From NCBI GenBank assembly GCA_947359465.1, contig CANAIC010000159.1, positions 1 through 64,000 on the forward strand: a DNA stretch of 64,000 bases, given 5' to 3'. Below are positions 51,625 through 61,255 of the stretch, piece by piece (within the stretch, counting starts at the first letter, position 1; each line of letters opens with the position of its first letter). The DNA comes from Metellina segmentata. Taxonomy: Eukaryota; Arthropoda; Arachnida; Araneae; Tetragnathidae. The notes beneath the pieces were generated by a model. The model made no database searches and had not been told where the DNA came from. It saw only the letters and a program-made list of their open reading frames with translations. The position numbers and the translations under genes were made by a program.

Positions 51625-52332
51625 ATGGTTCCACCTTATCCTTATACAATTCAACGATTGTTCAACCTTAAAGGGAGTAATACTTGGGAAATTGCTCTTC
51701 AGAGTCATTACGAGAAAAATTCACATCATCCAGAACACTTTTCATCCCCGGAGCTTATGGACGAACTGAGTTTAAATGAAATGCTTTGCGACCTTTTAGG
51801 TTCAGCATTGGGCAGTCAGTGGAAGTTTAATCAAAAACTTCAATTGGAAGAAGCTGCCGCCATATGTTCGAAATGGGGAAAATGGTCTTTAGTAAAGGAT
51901 CTCTACAAAGGTACGTTTTCGACCAAAGAAGTGACTTTAACGAATAGATGGTCCAGTAAAGACTTTGAATATGAAAGAGAATCATTTGTATTGTGGGTCA
52001 AATGTTTCTTGGCAAATAAAATCACCTATAGTACATTTGTTAATGGATTGTATTCTTTTAAATGCGTTGAGCATTATATTTTAGACCTTCAATGGCATCA
52101 ACATGCAGTGGAATGGGTATGCACGAATCTCTTCAAAGACAACAAAGAGTTGCTGAATGTCGTTCAAAAACATGATAACGACAAATGGGACGGTTTCATG
52201 ATTGCTGCGTATGTGTTAAAATGGATTTTTAATATCGAAACTGTCCCTATATCTCAAGATTTTGATATTAATGATTTAGAAAGTTTTATCGCGAGCAGAA
52301 CTTGTAGAGGTTTGCATGAAATGAACGATTAA
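51625..52332 (+). CDS. DUF5662-like protein (235 aa)
   Basis: HYEKNSHHPEHF (~28-39), followed by an L.EML.DLLGSA segment, matches the signature of the DUF5662 family, known mainly from bacteria and phages, whose conserved HHPEH may bind metal (possible HD-like fold). The C-terminal ~150 residues are not recognised and include Trp/Cys-rich stretches (VLWVKCFLANK, WHQHAVEWVC). Starts MVPPYPY; no clear TATA box. Confidence 0.55.
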   Translation: MVPPYPYTIQRLFNLKGSNTWEIALQSHYEKNSHHPEHFSSPELMDELSLNEMLCDLLGSALGSQWKFNQKLQLEEAAAICSKWGKWSLVKDLYKGTFSTKEVTLTNRWSSKDFEYERESFVLWVKCFLANKITYSTFVNGLYSFKCVEHYILDLQWHQHAVEWVCTNLFKDNKELLNVVQKHDNDKWDGFMIAAYVLKWIFNIETVPISQDFDINDLESFIASRTCRGLHEMND

Positions 52333-52566
52333 AACTCATTGCATGATTCCCACAAGAAAACTTTTATAACGCATGGAGAATCAAATTATTACTACGCTAC
52401 AAGAATGTGATTGGATCTGGACGAGGACGCTACGCTACTCGTGAAAAAAAAAATTAAATGATGTGACAGCGATACCTCCTGCAACGAAAGAATTCAGGGT
52501 ACACACACACATTTTTTTCATAATACATATAAAACAAGAGTAAAATTTATTTCTACGCTACAACAA

Positions 52567-52800
52567 TGTCTGCCGTCATCCTTTTGCGAAGAAAGAGCTC
52601 AACTCGCGGCATTCGTGTCGTAAACGCTTCAAAGGCTTATAAAATTGGTATTTGTAGGACACTATGCCTGTAATAAAATAGCACCGAGAATAAGACGAGT
52701 TTTTTCAAAAGCGTTCGCATCGATCATTGGGAAATGCAAATTGTGTCCAGTGCAAAAGGCATACCTCACCTGGAGAAGAATTGTTTTATAGATCGCTAAA
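52567..52800 (+). pseudogene. Decayed 148-aa gene copy
   Basis: Starts ATGTCTGCCGTCAT; later KSVRIDHWE.QIVSSAKG and a frame-shifted C-terminus including a FIDR stop. The ATATAAAACAAGAG promoter is kept upstream. 52,333-52,566 contains other decayed pieces of the 397-bp repeat, no gene. Confidence 0.7.
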
Positions 52801-52852
52801 AAAAATAGAGAGGGCGAGTATAAACACTATGTAATAATAACTGTATAAACAA

Positions 52853-52886
<34 letters not shown>

Positions 52887-52940
52887 AGAGAGTAATATTG
52901 AGGACTACATAGAACAAATAGAGAGAGTATATAATATTAT

Positions 52941-53132
<192 letters not shown>

Positions 53133-53178
53133 AATATCTTATACTCTCTCTATTTTTTCTATGTAGTTCTTAATAGTA

Positions 53179-53251
<73 letters not shown>

Positions 53252-53276
53252 AATTCAGGATACGACTCCTTTCGAT

Positions 53277-53635
53277 CATGTCTTGAATGCCGGATTATTT
53301 TACTGACATTAGAAACCTTCTTCAATGTATTCATCACGTTCAAATAAATTTCACTCGCTACTTTTATCATGTCAACTCTGGGATGGGTATACTTATCCAG
53401 ACCGAGAAACGGTCACTCTTTTGGTATCCACAAAGTTTTAACAATTGGATACAATTATCGTTCAGGGGAACATTTTTCCACAACATATTCCCTTTGGTGG
53501 ATTACACAAAGTGGAGTTTCACCGATGCAATCTCGGCATCTAATTTGGTAGTGGGAAACGAGTTGGCATAGAGATTCCCCGCTATTTATACAGCGTGCTC
53601 CATCTTTCTTAAAGTGACTTTAAAGTAGTCGGTAA
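53277..53635 (-). pseudogene. Broken 122-aa gene copy
   Basis: On minus it keeps MEHAV-like start region, the VGNELA/KLDAEIASVKLH-coding segment and the promoter TATATAAAGG, but has several indels. Near-identical in lesions to 55,797-56,130, so the two are a duplicated pair. Confidence 0.78.
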
Positions 53636-53939
53636 ATACCTTTATATATATTATTGGTTTGGTGGTTCATGAGGAGGAGAAAAATAATGGTTGATTTTCA
53701 TTTGTTCGTACCGACCCTCATTGGTACGTCGCTCCAATACTATATGAGAAGTCGTTTCGAATGATTGTTGGCTTTGTAATCATTGAGTGATTTCAGTTTG
53801 ATTAAGCCTTTTTCCATTTCGGGGTGTCCAGAAAATTTCGACGAGAGTTTCGACGGTTGAGCCGCATCCTTTTTAAACAAAGGCGTTGCAAGCAAGGTAG
53901 AAGGAGAGTTGCGCTATCTTATCTATTAACTCGCTATGG
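53636..53939. other. No gene seen
   Basis: Unique sequence without ORF of note; sits between the broken 122-aa copy and the duplicated helicase end. Confidence 0.5.
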
Positions 53940-54442
53940 GGGGACCACTTGAAGCAATGTACTCGAGCGCTCGTATTTCGAAACACCACCGTGGACCGGT
54001 ATAACGACTACTATGGCAAAAAAAAAAATGTGCGGAGGGCCTATTCAACGGTTGTGTGTTTGAGATGGATTTTAACAAAAATCAACTGTGTCGTCAGAAG
54101 TTTACGGACGTGAAATCGGGTTGTAAGATTTTCGTGACCCAAAACAATTGCTCGGAGGTGACGAACGGGACGGCTCTAGTGTTTCGAGCGTATTCCGCAG
54201 AAAGACACACGTTAGAATGCGTCGAACCTGAAACGAATCGCATCGTGCGGGTGGGACGCAACGGGAGTGGAAAATTTCCAATCACGTTGGGATTTGCATC
54301 CACCATACACAAGTTTCAAGGTGACACAATCAATGACGAAGCCATTATCATCGACTTTGACGAGAGCGAAGACGTGAATCTCATGTACACGGCAGTAAGC
54401 AGGGTTCGTACCATGAAAAAAATCCTCGCAATCGCTTTGTAG
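53940..54442 (+). pseudogene. Truncated helicase, C-terminal third only
   Basis: Matches the last ~155 codons of the helicase at 61,256-62,497 from GGGGACCACTTGAAGCAATG onward, with extra bases in an A run and a GTGT insertion that break the first part. Walker A and B motifs are absent; the TIHKFQGDT and YTAVSRVRT motifs remain in the 128-codon open frame. Confidence 0.85.
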
Positions 54443-54499
54443 AAGAAGAAAAAAATACCGACCTTGGTTTGCAATTGTTGCAAGAAAGAAATATTCATC

Positions 54500-54530
54500 C
54501 GGCGACAGGATGTTATACATCCTGTCGCCG
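54500..54530. promoter_or_regulatory. 31-bp palindrome CGGCGACAGGATG-5-CATCCTGTCGCCG upstream of the kinase-like gene
   Basis: Perfect 13-bp arms around TTATA. A further CATCCTG and two copies of CCGAAGGTCGACCGGATG follow before the TATTTATAAGG box at about 54,589. Contains the GACAGGATG element shared with other promoters here. Confidence 0.65.
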
Positions 54531-54691
54531 AAGGTCGACCGGATGTATAACATCCTGTTGCCGAAGGTCGACCGGATGGGGTAGAAGGTATTTATAAGGA
54601 CTGGTAATGCTATCTATTGCCTCACAATCACAAACGTTTTCTTGTGAAAGCTGTCTGCTCTTCTTCAGAGACGTTACGTTAAACCTTCACC

Positions 54692-55333
54692 ATGCGTCAA
54701 TTGATTGAAATTCAAGCTTCGTACGTGGGGATTGGCAAAACCGACTTCGCCAAGAGTCTCGGCTGTTCGTGGGTGGTGGAGGATTACCTCTCGATGTTTG
54801 ATGACGTTTCTATAGAGGAGACTACCATGACCAAACTCCTCTTGAGAATAGAAAATTACGTGGGAAAAATCGACGCGATGATTCGGATGAACCACGAGAA
54901 TAACGAAAAAATGATGATTGTTGCAGCTCGCAGTCCTCTGGTCTCTCTCATTCAATTCCAAGAGGATGGTTTCTCGACGGAAGATATCCGTCGGATGGCT
55001 CAGTACTATGAGATGCGCCTTCGACAGATTGGAATCGACGAAGTGCACATTTTGGACTACGGAGACTCGATCGCATATAGTGACTTTTTTAGCAAGAACG
55101 GGTACTTGCAAATGGTGCGACGAGGCCGGGAATTTGATTTGCAAAAGTATACCGACGAGAAAACGTATGTCACGTTTTTCGAGCAGGTCGAAAGAGAAAA
55201 GCACCAATGGTTGAGAGAAATCGTTTCCAACTTTATAGCCTACTATCCCATGACTTATATGGGATTTGAGAAACGGGACGTAGAAGCAGCGATGATTTTG
55301 CTTAAGCACTTGGAAGTGGTCCTCTGGGAATAG
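54692..55333 (+). CDS. P-loop nucleoside-kinase-like protein (213 aa)
   Basis: Starts MRQLIEIQ in a CACCATG context about 100 nt after the TATA box. The N-terminus has SYVGIGKT (10-17), a Walker A variant lacking the first Gly, then VVEDYL; IVAARSPLVSLIQF (~75) sits where deoxynucleoside kinases have their ERS segment, and YYEMRLRQIG, EKHQWLREIV resemble later helices. I therefore suggest a divergent deoxynucleoside/thymidine kinase, which would supply nucleotides for DNA synthesis; an inactive relative is possible. A second copy at 62,747 is frame-shifted. Confidence 0.5.
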   Translation: MRQLIEIQASYVGIGKTDFAKSLGCSWVVEDYLSMFDDVSIEETTMTKLLLRIENYVGKIDAMIRMNHENNEKMMIVAARSPLVSLIQFQEDGFSTEDIRRMAQYYEMRLRQIGIDEVHILDYGDSIAYSDFFSKNGYLQMVRRGREFDLQKYTDEKTYVTFFEQVEREKHQWLREIVSNFIAYYPMTYMGFEKRDVEAAMILLKHLEVVLWE

Positions 55334-55416
55334 AGGATGAAGAGTTGGTAAATACTAAAAAAAAAATTGTGGTTTTCGTTCCAATTGTCATAAGTGCAAT
55401 TTGAGGAAAAAAAAAA

Positions 55417-55466
55417 CCTCTCACGAACCGACTCGACTCGGAGGAGTCGAGTGGGTTCGTGAGAGG
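55417..55466 (+). terminator. Hairpin 1 after the kinase-like gene
   Basis: CCTCTCACGAACC pairs with GGTTCGTGAGAGG and GACTCGACTC with GAGTCGAGT; preceded by ten A. It could act as terminator, RNA 3'-end stabiliser or miRNA-like hairpin. Confidence 0.6.
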
Positions 55467-55603
55467 AGGGTTTTGTTTTTCAAGTTTTACTTCACCAAAA
55501 ACAACCAACCTCTTTGTCAACCAATATGTCATGTAACTCAATGTCAAAATATTATTTGAATGTCTGTATTATATGGTTTCAATAAATAAATAAAAAAAAA
55601 ATA

Positions 55604-55662
55604 GCCACTTCTCACAAACTCACTTGAGTCGGAGGACTCGAGATGAGTTTGTGAGAAGTGGC
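55604..55662 (+). terminator. Hairpin 2, flanked by A and T runs
   Basis: GCCACTTCTCACAAACTCA pairs with TGAGTTTGTGAGAAGTGGC around a CTTGAGTC/GACTCGAG apex; AATAAATAAAT and an A run precede and eight T follow, extending the stem. The symmetric A-stem-T form would work in both directions. Confidence 0.6.
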
Positions 55663-55796
55663 TTTTTTTTTAAATTAGGTTAGTAACCAACGTTGATTGA
55701 GTGTTTAAAAAAATAATCAACATCTTAGCCCCTGGATACTCAAGACAAATAGAACGTGGGTTATTATATATTATAGAATTCAGGATACGACTCCTT

Positions 55797-56130
55797 TCGA
55801 TCATGTCTTGAATGCCGGGTTATTTTACTGACATTAGAAACCTTCTTCAATGTATTCATCACGTTCAAATAAATTTCACTCGCTACTTTTATCATGTCAA
55901 CTCTGGGATGGGTACACTTATCCAGACCGAGAAACGGTCACTCTTTTGGTCTCCACAAAGTTTTAACAATTGGATACAATTATCGTTCAGGGGAACATTT
56001 TTCCACAACATATTCCCTTTGGTGGATTACACAAAGTGGAGTTTCACCGATGCAATCTCGGCATCTAATTTGGTAGTGGGAAACGAGTTGGCATAGAGAC
56101 TCCTCGCTATTTATACCGCGTACTCCATCT
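55797..56130 (-). pseudogene. Broken 122-aa gene copy
   Basis: Sister of 53,277-53,635. 56,131-56,250 is AT-rich without a gene. Confidence 0.78.
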
Positions 56131-56338
56131 TTCCTCGGACTTACCATGACTCACGAACTCGCACATGTTCTTTGGAAAACAATTTTCAACATTCTTATTA
56201 TTTTCTAAAACTACAATGTTTTTAAATATATATATAAATTTTTTTTAAATATTTTATACTATATAAGAGTAAGAGATGTTGAGAAAGATCCATTTACTTC
56301 TGTCATATTGTACTCAATTTCCCCTCGATACTGCAGCG

Positions 56339-56521
56339 ATGCCAGGATATTGTTTAAACTCTCCTATGGACATTGCTACTACTACAACGTCGAAAAAGAT
56401 ACCTCGAAAGCGTCGCCTCGTCATGGAATTTTATGATATACCTCCAAAAATGATAAAACGAAAGATACTTTCAGAGCAACATGTAAATGATCCAATTGAC
56501 GAAGGATACGTTTCGTCATAA
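56339..56521 (+). CDS. 60-aa basic protein
   Basis: A TATATAAGAG box at about 56,258 makes MPGYCLNS the first ATG beyond the expected RNA start; the longer frame from 56,276 would begin at or before it. KKIPRKRR is a probable nuclear localisation signal; the C-terminus is acidic (DPIDEGYVSS). No known family. Confidence 0.5.
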   Translation: MPGYCLNSPMDIATTTTSKKIPRKRRLVMEFYDIPPKMIKRKILSEQHVNDPIDEGYVSS

Positions 56522-56542
56522 ACAAAAAAACCGAGATTCTAA

Positions 56543-57391
56543 TCAAACTACCAGCGTTTCGATCCACGGTTGGATAAATCTGTCCCGAATGTGAGCGCTC
56601 GGCATTAAATGGTAAAATTCTTCCAATACCTTTATTAGACTTTTTTGACTGCTCTGGCAAACGAGTCGATGTGTTTCGTCGTCAAAGCATTCGTCAGTCG
56701 TCTCGTTCAACACGCACCTCTCACCCTTTTTCTTTTTTTGAAAAAAAAGTGGAAATATGAGGCGGCAGTACCGAATCACGTCTCTGTGAGTTTTGCGGCA
56801 CATGAATCGAGACCACTTTTTCATGTTGAAATGTTCTTGTCGGTGAGCGAGCCGTTCTCGACCGCTGGCGTTGTGCCGCCCCACGTCGCACAAGACTGGG
56901 TGCCTCGGCGTGTACACAAACGAAAACTCTTTCACGTTAGGTGCGTTACCTCCAAATCGATTACAAATCATGCACAAGAAAAAAATCAATGTGTATACCG
57001 TTTCTTTGAACGTCTCGCGAGTGATTTTGGACGGAGGGTACAAGTCGACGGTTTGGTGAAACAGTCCAATGGTGTAGCCTGATGACTCCCGCAAGTGACT
57101 CGAAAAGGGCAGGACATATTCGGTCCCCAATTTCCGATGGAGTATCATCATGTCGTGAAAATGTTCGGGAATGTCGCACGAACGCGTCACTGAGTACGAT
57201 TTCCAGAGAGTCGAGCTGTCGGCAAAGAGGCAATGGAAGCGTTCGTGATTGAAATTGTTGAGCATCGTGAAGCACTCTCGGTCGAAATGGTGAGTGCATT
57301 TCGACGCACCGTAATTGAAATTTTCCAAATGTCGAATGATGCTTCGGACAGGGTTGGAGGAATCGTGACGATCTTTACGCTTGAGCTTCAT
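56543..57391 (-). CDS. 282-aa protein of unknown function
   Basis: Starts MKLKRKDRHD (a start 11 codons earlier is possible). Contains scattered His and Cys (KCTHHFDREC, MCRKTHRDVIRYC), a hydrophobic stretch TVYTLIFFLCMICNRF (~150) and a Lys run (KKKKGERC). Divergent from the HAD phosphatase with 36 bp between start codons, so they may share one promoter. Not recognised. Confidence 0.6.
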   Translation of the reverse strand: MKLKRKDRHDSSNPVRSIIRHLENFNYGASKCTHHFDRECFTMLNNFNHERFHCLFADSSTLWKSYSVTRSCDIPEHFHDMMILHRKLGTEYVLPFSSHLRESSGYTIGLFHQTVDLYPPSKITRETFKETVYTLIFFLCMICNRFGGNAPNVKEFSFVYTPRHPVLCDVGRHNASGRERLAHRQEHFNMKKWSRFMCRKTHRDVIRYCRLIFPLFFQKKKKGERCVLNETTDECFDDETHRLVCQSSQKSLIKVLEEFYHLMPSAHIRDRFIQPWIETLVV

Positions 57392-57427
57392 GATGCAGTT
57401 CCTTGATTTCCATCTGTTAAGCAAAGC

Positions 57428-57970
57428 ATGGAGAGTCGGCCTCTAGCGGTGTGTGTTTTAGACATGGACGAGACTTTGGGCACCTATGACGAAACGACTT
57501 TCCACGTTAGACCCAAAGTAAAGAGTTTGATAAATTTTCTTCGATTGGCTCGAGTCGATATTATTTTATGGAGTCTCGGTTCCGACGAGTACGTCGAAAG
57601 GATAGCAAATACGTTTTTACCAGAGGTGACTCGTTATGTGTATAAACTGTTTGCTCGTAACGAGTGTAAGCGATCTGCGGAAAGATACAACTACCACAAG
57701 GCGTCTGAGCACATTCGTATCATGTATGACCATGATATTTTTCTAATTGGTGTGGACGACAAAGCAAGCGAGAATATGGACAGTTTGTATGACGTTCGAA
57801 TCAACGTTCGACCTTACCAGAAACCAGATCCCTCTGATCGAGTATTATTTGACATTTGCGAAAAGATTACAAACGCGTTGATGGAGTCTTGTGACCAACA
57901 TAAAGCAACTGTTGAGTCAAGGACGGATCACGTCGACGAAGCTGCAGCAGAAGTTTTTGGCAATTGGTAA
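57428..57970 (+). CDS. HAD-superfamily phosphatase, FCP/SCP-like (180 aa)
   Basis: Motif I VCVLDMDET (D12, D14, T16), motif II LWSLGS (S49 after strand), Lys near 81-91 and motif IV IGVDDKAS (D110, D111), in the order of the DxDxT phosphatase group that includes RNA polymerase II CTD phosphatases; related genes are known in several large DNA viruses. The length suits a single catalytic domain. A role in altering host or viral transcription is inference; acid phosphatase or magnesium-dependent phosphatase relatives are alternatives. Confidence 0.75.
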   Translation: MESRPLAVCVLDMDETLGTYDETTFHVRPKVKSLINFLRLARVDIILWSLGSDEYVERIANTFLPEVTRYVYKLFARNECKRSAERYNYHKASEHIRIMYDHDIFLIGVDDKASENMDSLYDVRINVRPYQKPDPSDRVLFDICEKITNALMESCDQHKATVESRTDHVDEAAAEVFGNW

Positions 57971-58128
57971 AAAAGAAAAAAAGAAATAATATATATATAT
58001 TATTATTATTATATGTATATATTATTATATGTATACAAGTCTATAAAAGGCATTTGAAATATTTTTTCTTACACTCTAGTGTCAACTTCCCTTTGCTACA
58101 AAAATAAACTAAAAGAAAGGGAACTACC

Positions 58129-58962
58129 ATGGATTACGATCAGCTAATCTCTGCTATCTCTATATGCGCTCCACTCTACGAAGCAGCTGAGAAAATGGCA
58201 GAGCAAGTTAGAGCCACTAACCTGGTAAAATCCAATTGGATCGATACGTTGTCCAAACACCCCACCTACCAAGCCCATAAGGAAAAACGGGTCAAATACT
58301 CCAAAGGACACGCCTGTTTGATAGACAAGGCCTATGTCAAGAATATTATTAATAAAAAAGATACCTTTAACGTCGTTGTTGCGGGTGTTTGGTCTTTGGA
58401 CACGAGCAAATTGTACGATGACAGTAGAGAATTTACTGGAAATTGTTCTTTTATAACTCGAGCGTGTCAACCTTTGACTGAAATAGGTAACGTAATGCAG
58501 GAAACACCCCTCCAAAAGCTGCATGATGGTGCTCGCTTGTTCAGAGAAACGTGCGATCCCACCTTGTGTCATCATTGCGTATACTCCCACAAGTTGCATA
58601 ATATACCCATCGAAAAACAGAATTGGTGCGTTATCACGACTCGAATTTACGACGGAAAGGTTTTGAAGCATGAATTTAAGAACCGCCTTCTGAAATCGTT
58701 ACTTAATCTCAGTACGTTTTGTGGAATTTTTAACATTGAAATATATAGTCGTACCACTTTTGGAGATGATTGTTACAAAATTGGTGGAAGTATCAAAGAA
58801 ATGATTATTTTCCAATCGACTTCTCTTCGTCAATATGCAGATATCCAGTTTGGGGATTCGATGCATTTAGAAGAGACTATTGTTCCAAGCATCGAGTTTC
58901 CATCAGATGATCCTTCAAAAGAAAATCTTCCAAAGGAAACCCATCAAAGTGATGCAATTTGA
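58129..58962 (+). CDS. 277-aa protein with CxxxxCxxC cluster
   Basis: A TATAAAAGG box about 90 nt upstream and ACCATGG context support the start. The N-terminal half is helical with FNVVVAGVWSLDTSK (~85); CDPTLCHHCVYSH (~142-154) is a possible zinc site; the C-terminus is acidic with DPSKENLPK. Not assigned to a family. Upstream 57,971-58,128 has TATTA repeats only. Confidence 0.65.
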   Translation: MDYDQLISAISICAPLYEAAEKMAEQVRATNLVKSNWIDTLSKHPTYQAHKEKRVKYSKGHACLIDKAYVKNIINKKDTFNVVVAGVWSLDTSKLYDDSREFTGNCSFITRACQPLTEIGNVMQETPLQKLHDGARLFRETCDPTLCHHCVYSHKLHNIPIEKQNWCVITTRIYDGKVLKHEFKNRLLKSLLNLSTFCGIFNIEIYSRTTFGDDCYKIGGSIKEMIIFQSTSLRQYADIQFGDSMHLEETIVPSIEFPSDDPSKENLPKETHQSDAI

Positions 58963-59009
58963 AGTAACAACGTGCGAGAATGGTCTACTTCCAGACTGGT
59001 TACGTCAAC

Positions 59010-59496
59010 TCCATGATTGAACAGGTTGCTCACTTTTTATTCAGAGTGGACTGACAGGTTCATTCATTTGGATGAGTTAGTAAAAAATAGGATTCTTAAT
59101 TCTTCGGGATGTCCTTTTCTTATTTCGGAAGTTGCGGGAAACATTTCAATTATTTAACCTGAAGGACTCATCGAAACGTTTAAACCATTCAAACTTGATT
59201 GTAATATAGGTGAGCATTTGAGAATGGCTGACTTAGAAACTCGTCTTCGAACCTATAAAAATTGGCTAAAACCTAGACCTAATCGTTTGTCAGCGTGTAG
59301 ATTATATTATACTGGTACCAGCAATGTGGTAAGGTGCTTTTATTGTGGAAAATCTCTCGCAAACTGGGAGGATGATGATAATCCAATGGAAGAACATGAT
59401 AAATTTTATGCGCACTACCTACATTTGCAATTTTTAAAAAAGGAATCAATGGATTCTAGAGGATTCGACTCCAGCCGGAGTAAACTCTCCATCTGA
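59010..59496 (+). pseudogene. IAP remnant 1 (end of BIR1 and BIR2)
   Basis: SSGCPFLISEVAGNISI corresponds to the end of BIR1; the frame then stops and restarts with LETRLRTYKNW...VVRCFYCGKSLANWEDDDNPMEEHDKF (BIR2, first Cys pair and His kept, last Cys replaced by Tyr). Homologue of the intact gene at 50,330, broken by stops. Confidence 0.85.
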
Positions 59497-59754
59497 AATG
59501 TCCACACAACATTCACGGGATATTTTGTAGTTAAACTTACCACCTTTAGAAGTGGATAAGAGTCCCGTTGAAGAAGCGATACAAAATATATTTGTAAAAT
59601 CTTCTGATAAGGATAAATATGTACTCGAAACGCGTAGGTTAAAATTGAGTAATGAAAATATTTTTCATCTGAACGACGCAAAATTTGTTTGGAGACGAAT
59701 CACATCTTTGAATTTATGAAGTATGAACATTATGAAGTATGATTGAATTCGTTT

Positions 59755-60243
59755 TCAGAAAAGTGGCCTGTTAGCTAAATCGATCCTGCGGATTTAGCAA
59801 AGACTGGATTCTTTAACCTAGAAGACGGTGATGCAGTTCAGTGCGCTTTTTGTCACGTCATTGTAAAGGATTGGAAGGATGGGCAAACACCGAAGAGAGA
59901 ACACTTGAGAAATACTTTCTGATGTCCATTTCTTCTTTCTGAAGATGTTGCAAACATTCCATTGATTTGTCCAAAACCTAAACCAAACGTTGTATTTGAA
60001 AAGGTGGAATCTACAGGTAAAATGGTACTAGGAACAAATCAGTTGAAAATTATTGAAAGTATTGAAAAACCTATAAATTTTCCAGATAACGGTGTACTTA
60101 TGTACACAAACAGTTTAAAGAGAAATCTGGGAATTTCGTTTCCACCATGTGATGATTATATCCCCTGCCACGAATGTTCAGGGTTACAAACGAGATGCCC
60201 CATTTGCCTAAAGACGTTCAGTCAAATTGCGCTCACTGTTTAA
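59755..60243 (+). pseudogene. IAP remnant 2 (BIR1 then RING half)
   Basis: LAKTGFFNLEDGDAVQCAFCHVIVKDW is a good BIR1, followed by stops; then IPCHECSGLQTRCPICLKTF, the second half of the RING. BIR2 is missing here and present in remnant 1, so the pair may be a rearranged single gene or two truncated copies. Confidence 0.85.
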
Positions 60244-60391
60244 TAAAGAACGCCTTTAAAAAAACTTATCAACGAGTAAAACGGTTCACGAGTCACTGAA
60301 AAAATTGGAGTGATCACTGTTTAATAAAGAACGCTTAAAAAAAACTTATCAACAAGTAAAACGTTTCACGAGTGACATTGGAGTGAGTTCA

Positions 60392-60724
60392 ATGGATGAT
60401 TTAGAAGGGATTGTTTTATTTACGACTTTACTCTCGGGATTTAGACATGACGATGAGATATACGTCGATGAATACTGGGAGAATGCAGTCAATGCCGAAT
60501 TTGCCAAATTGCTATTGATTATGGATGCAAAAATAAAACGAAGATTAGAAGATATGGAAGATGGCAGAGAAAATCGATATTTTGATGGAATAATATGTAA
60601 ATATAGGAAATCGGCTGAATATGCTGAGAAAAGGATTTGGAACCAAGAAAAGAGAAAGCGAGATAAAGAGAAAAAACTGTTGAAGCAACAAGAAAAAATT
60701 ATTAAAAAAAAATTAATTCAATAA
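60392..60724 (+). CDS. 110-aa protein with basic coiled-coil C-terminus
   Basis: Starts MDDLEGIVLF. Helical throughout; residues ~70-110 are an uninterrupted Lys/Glu/Gln-rich helix likely to form a coiled coil. No known family. Upstream 60,244-60,391 has two copies of AATAAAGAACGC...AAAACTTATCAAC.AGTAAAACG.TTCACGAGT, a short tandem repeat. Confidence 0.6.
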   Translation: MDDLEGIVLFTTLLSGFRHDDEIYVDEYWENAVNAEFAKLLLIMDAKIKRRLEDMEDGRENRYFDGIICKYRKSAEYAEKRIWNQEKRKRDKEKKLLKQQEKIIKKKLIQ

Positions 60725-60775
60725 TTTTTTTATCTTTATATATTAAGGATTTTCAAACACTTTTGACATTTGTCT

Positions 60776-61237
60776 CTAGCTTACAGTCTCCAAGCGTTGT
60801 CCGTCGACTTTCACGATTGTTGGCTTTTTACAAACGTCTATAAGCTCACCAGTCAATCCTCCTATCGTCGCCTCGTTGATGTGAAGAGACTCACTTGGAT
60901 TATCCCGCGACACCAAGAGTCCTCCATTCTCACCCAGTGAGTAATAAAAGGCAGATTTCTCAGGTCGTGCAATAAAGCATTCGAAACTCGATCTTCCTCC
61001 CCACTTCGAAAACCGAGACCATTTGATACAATCCAACCAATCGCTTGGATTGATAATCTCGTCCACATTCAGGACCGTGACAGATTTCACGAGCCGAGGG
61101 GGCATTTGGATGGAATCGATTCCTCGATACAGAGAATACAAATCCATCAAGTAAGAAATACGTACATTTGCACAAATTAAGAGAGAGTACTCGGCCCGCC
61201 GAAATTTTTCTCGTAATACCAGGGTGACGCATTTCAT
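60776..61237 (-). CDS. 153-aa protein of unknown function
   Basis: Divergent from the helicase; the chosen start MKCVTLVLREKF lies 18 bp from the helicase ATG. The frame stays open 39 codons further into the helicase gene, but coding there is unlikely. LLICANVRISYLMDLYSLYRG and a C-terminal GGLTGELIDVCKKPTIVKVDG are the most ordered parts. Not recognised. Confidence 0.5.
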   Translation of the reverse strand: MKCVTLVLREKFRRAEYSLLICANVRISYLMDLYSLYRGIDSIQMPPRLVKSVTVLNVDEIINPSDWLDCIKWSRFSKWGGRSSFECFIARPEKSAFYYSLGENGGLLVSRDNPSESLHINEATIGGLTGELIDVCKKPTIVKVDGQRLETVS

Positions 61238-61255
61238 GTCACACGTTCTACAACC

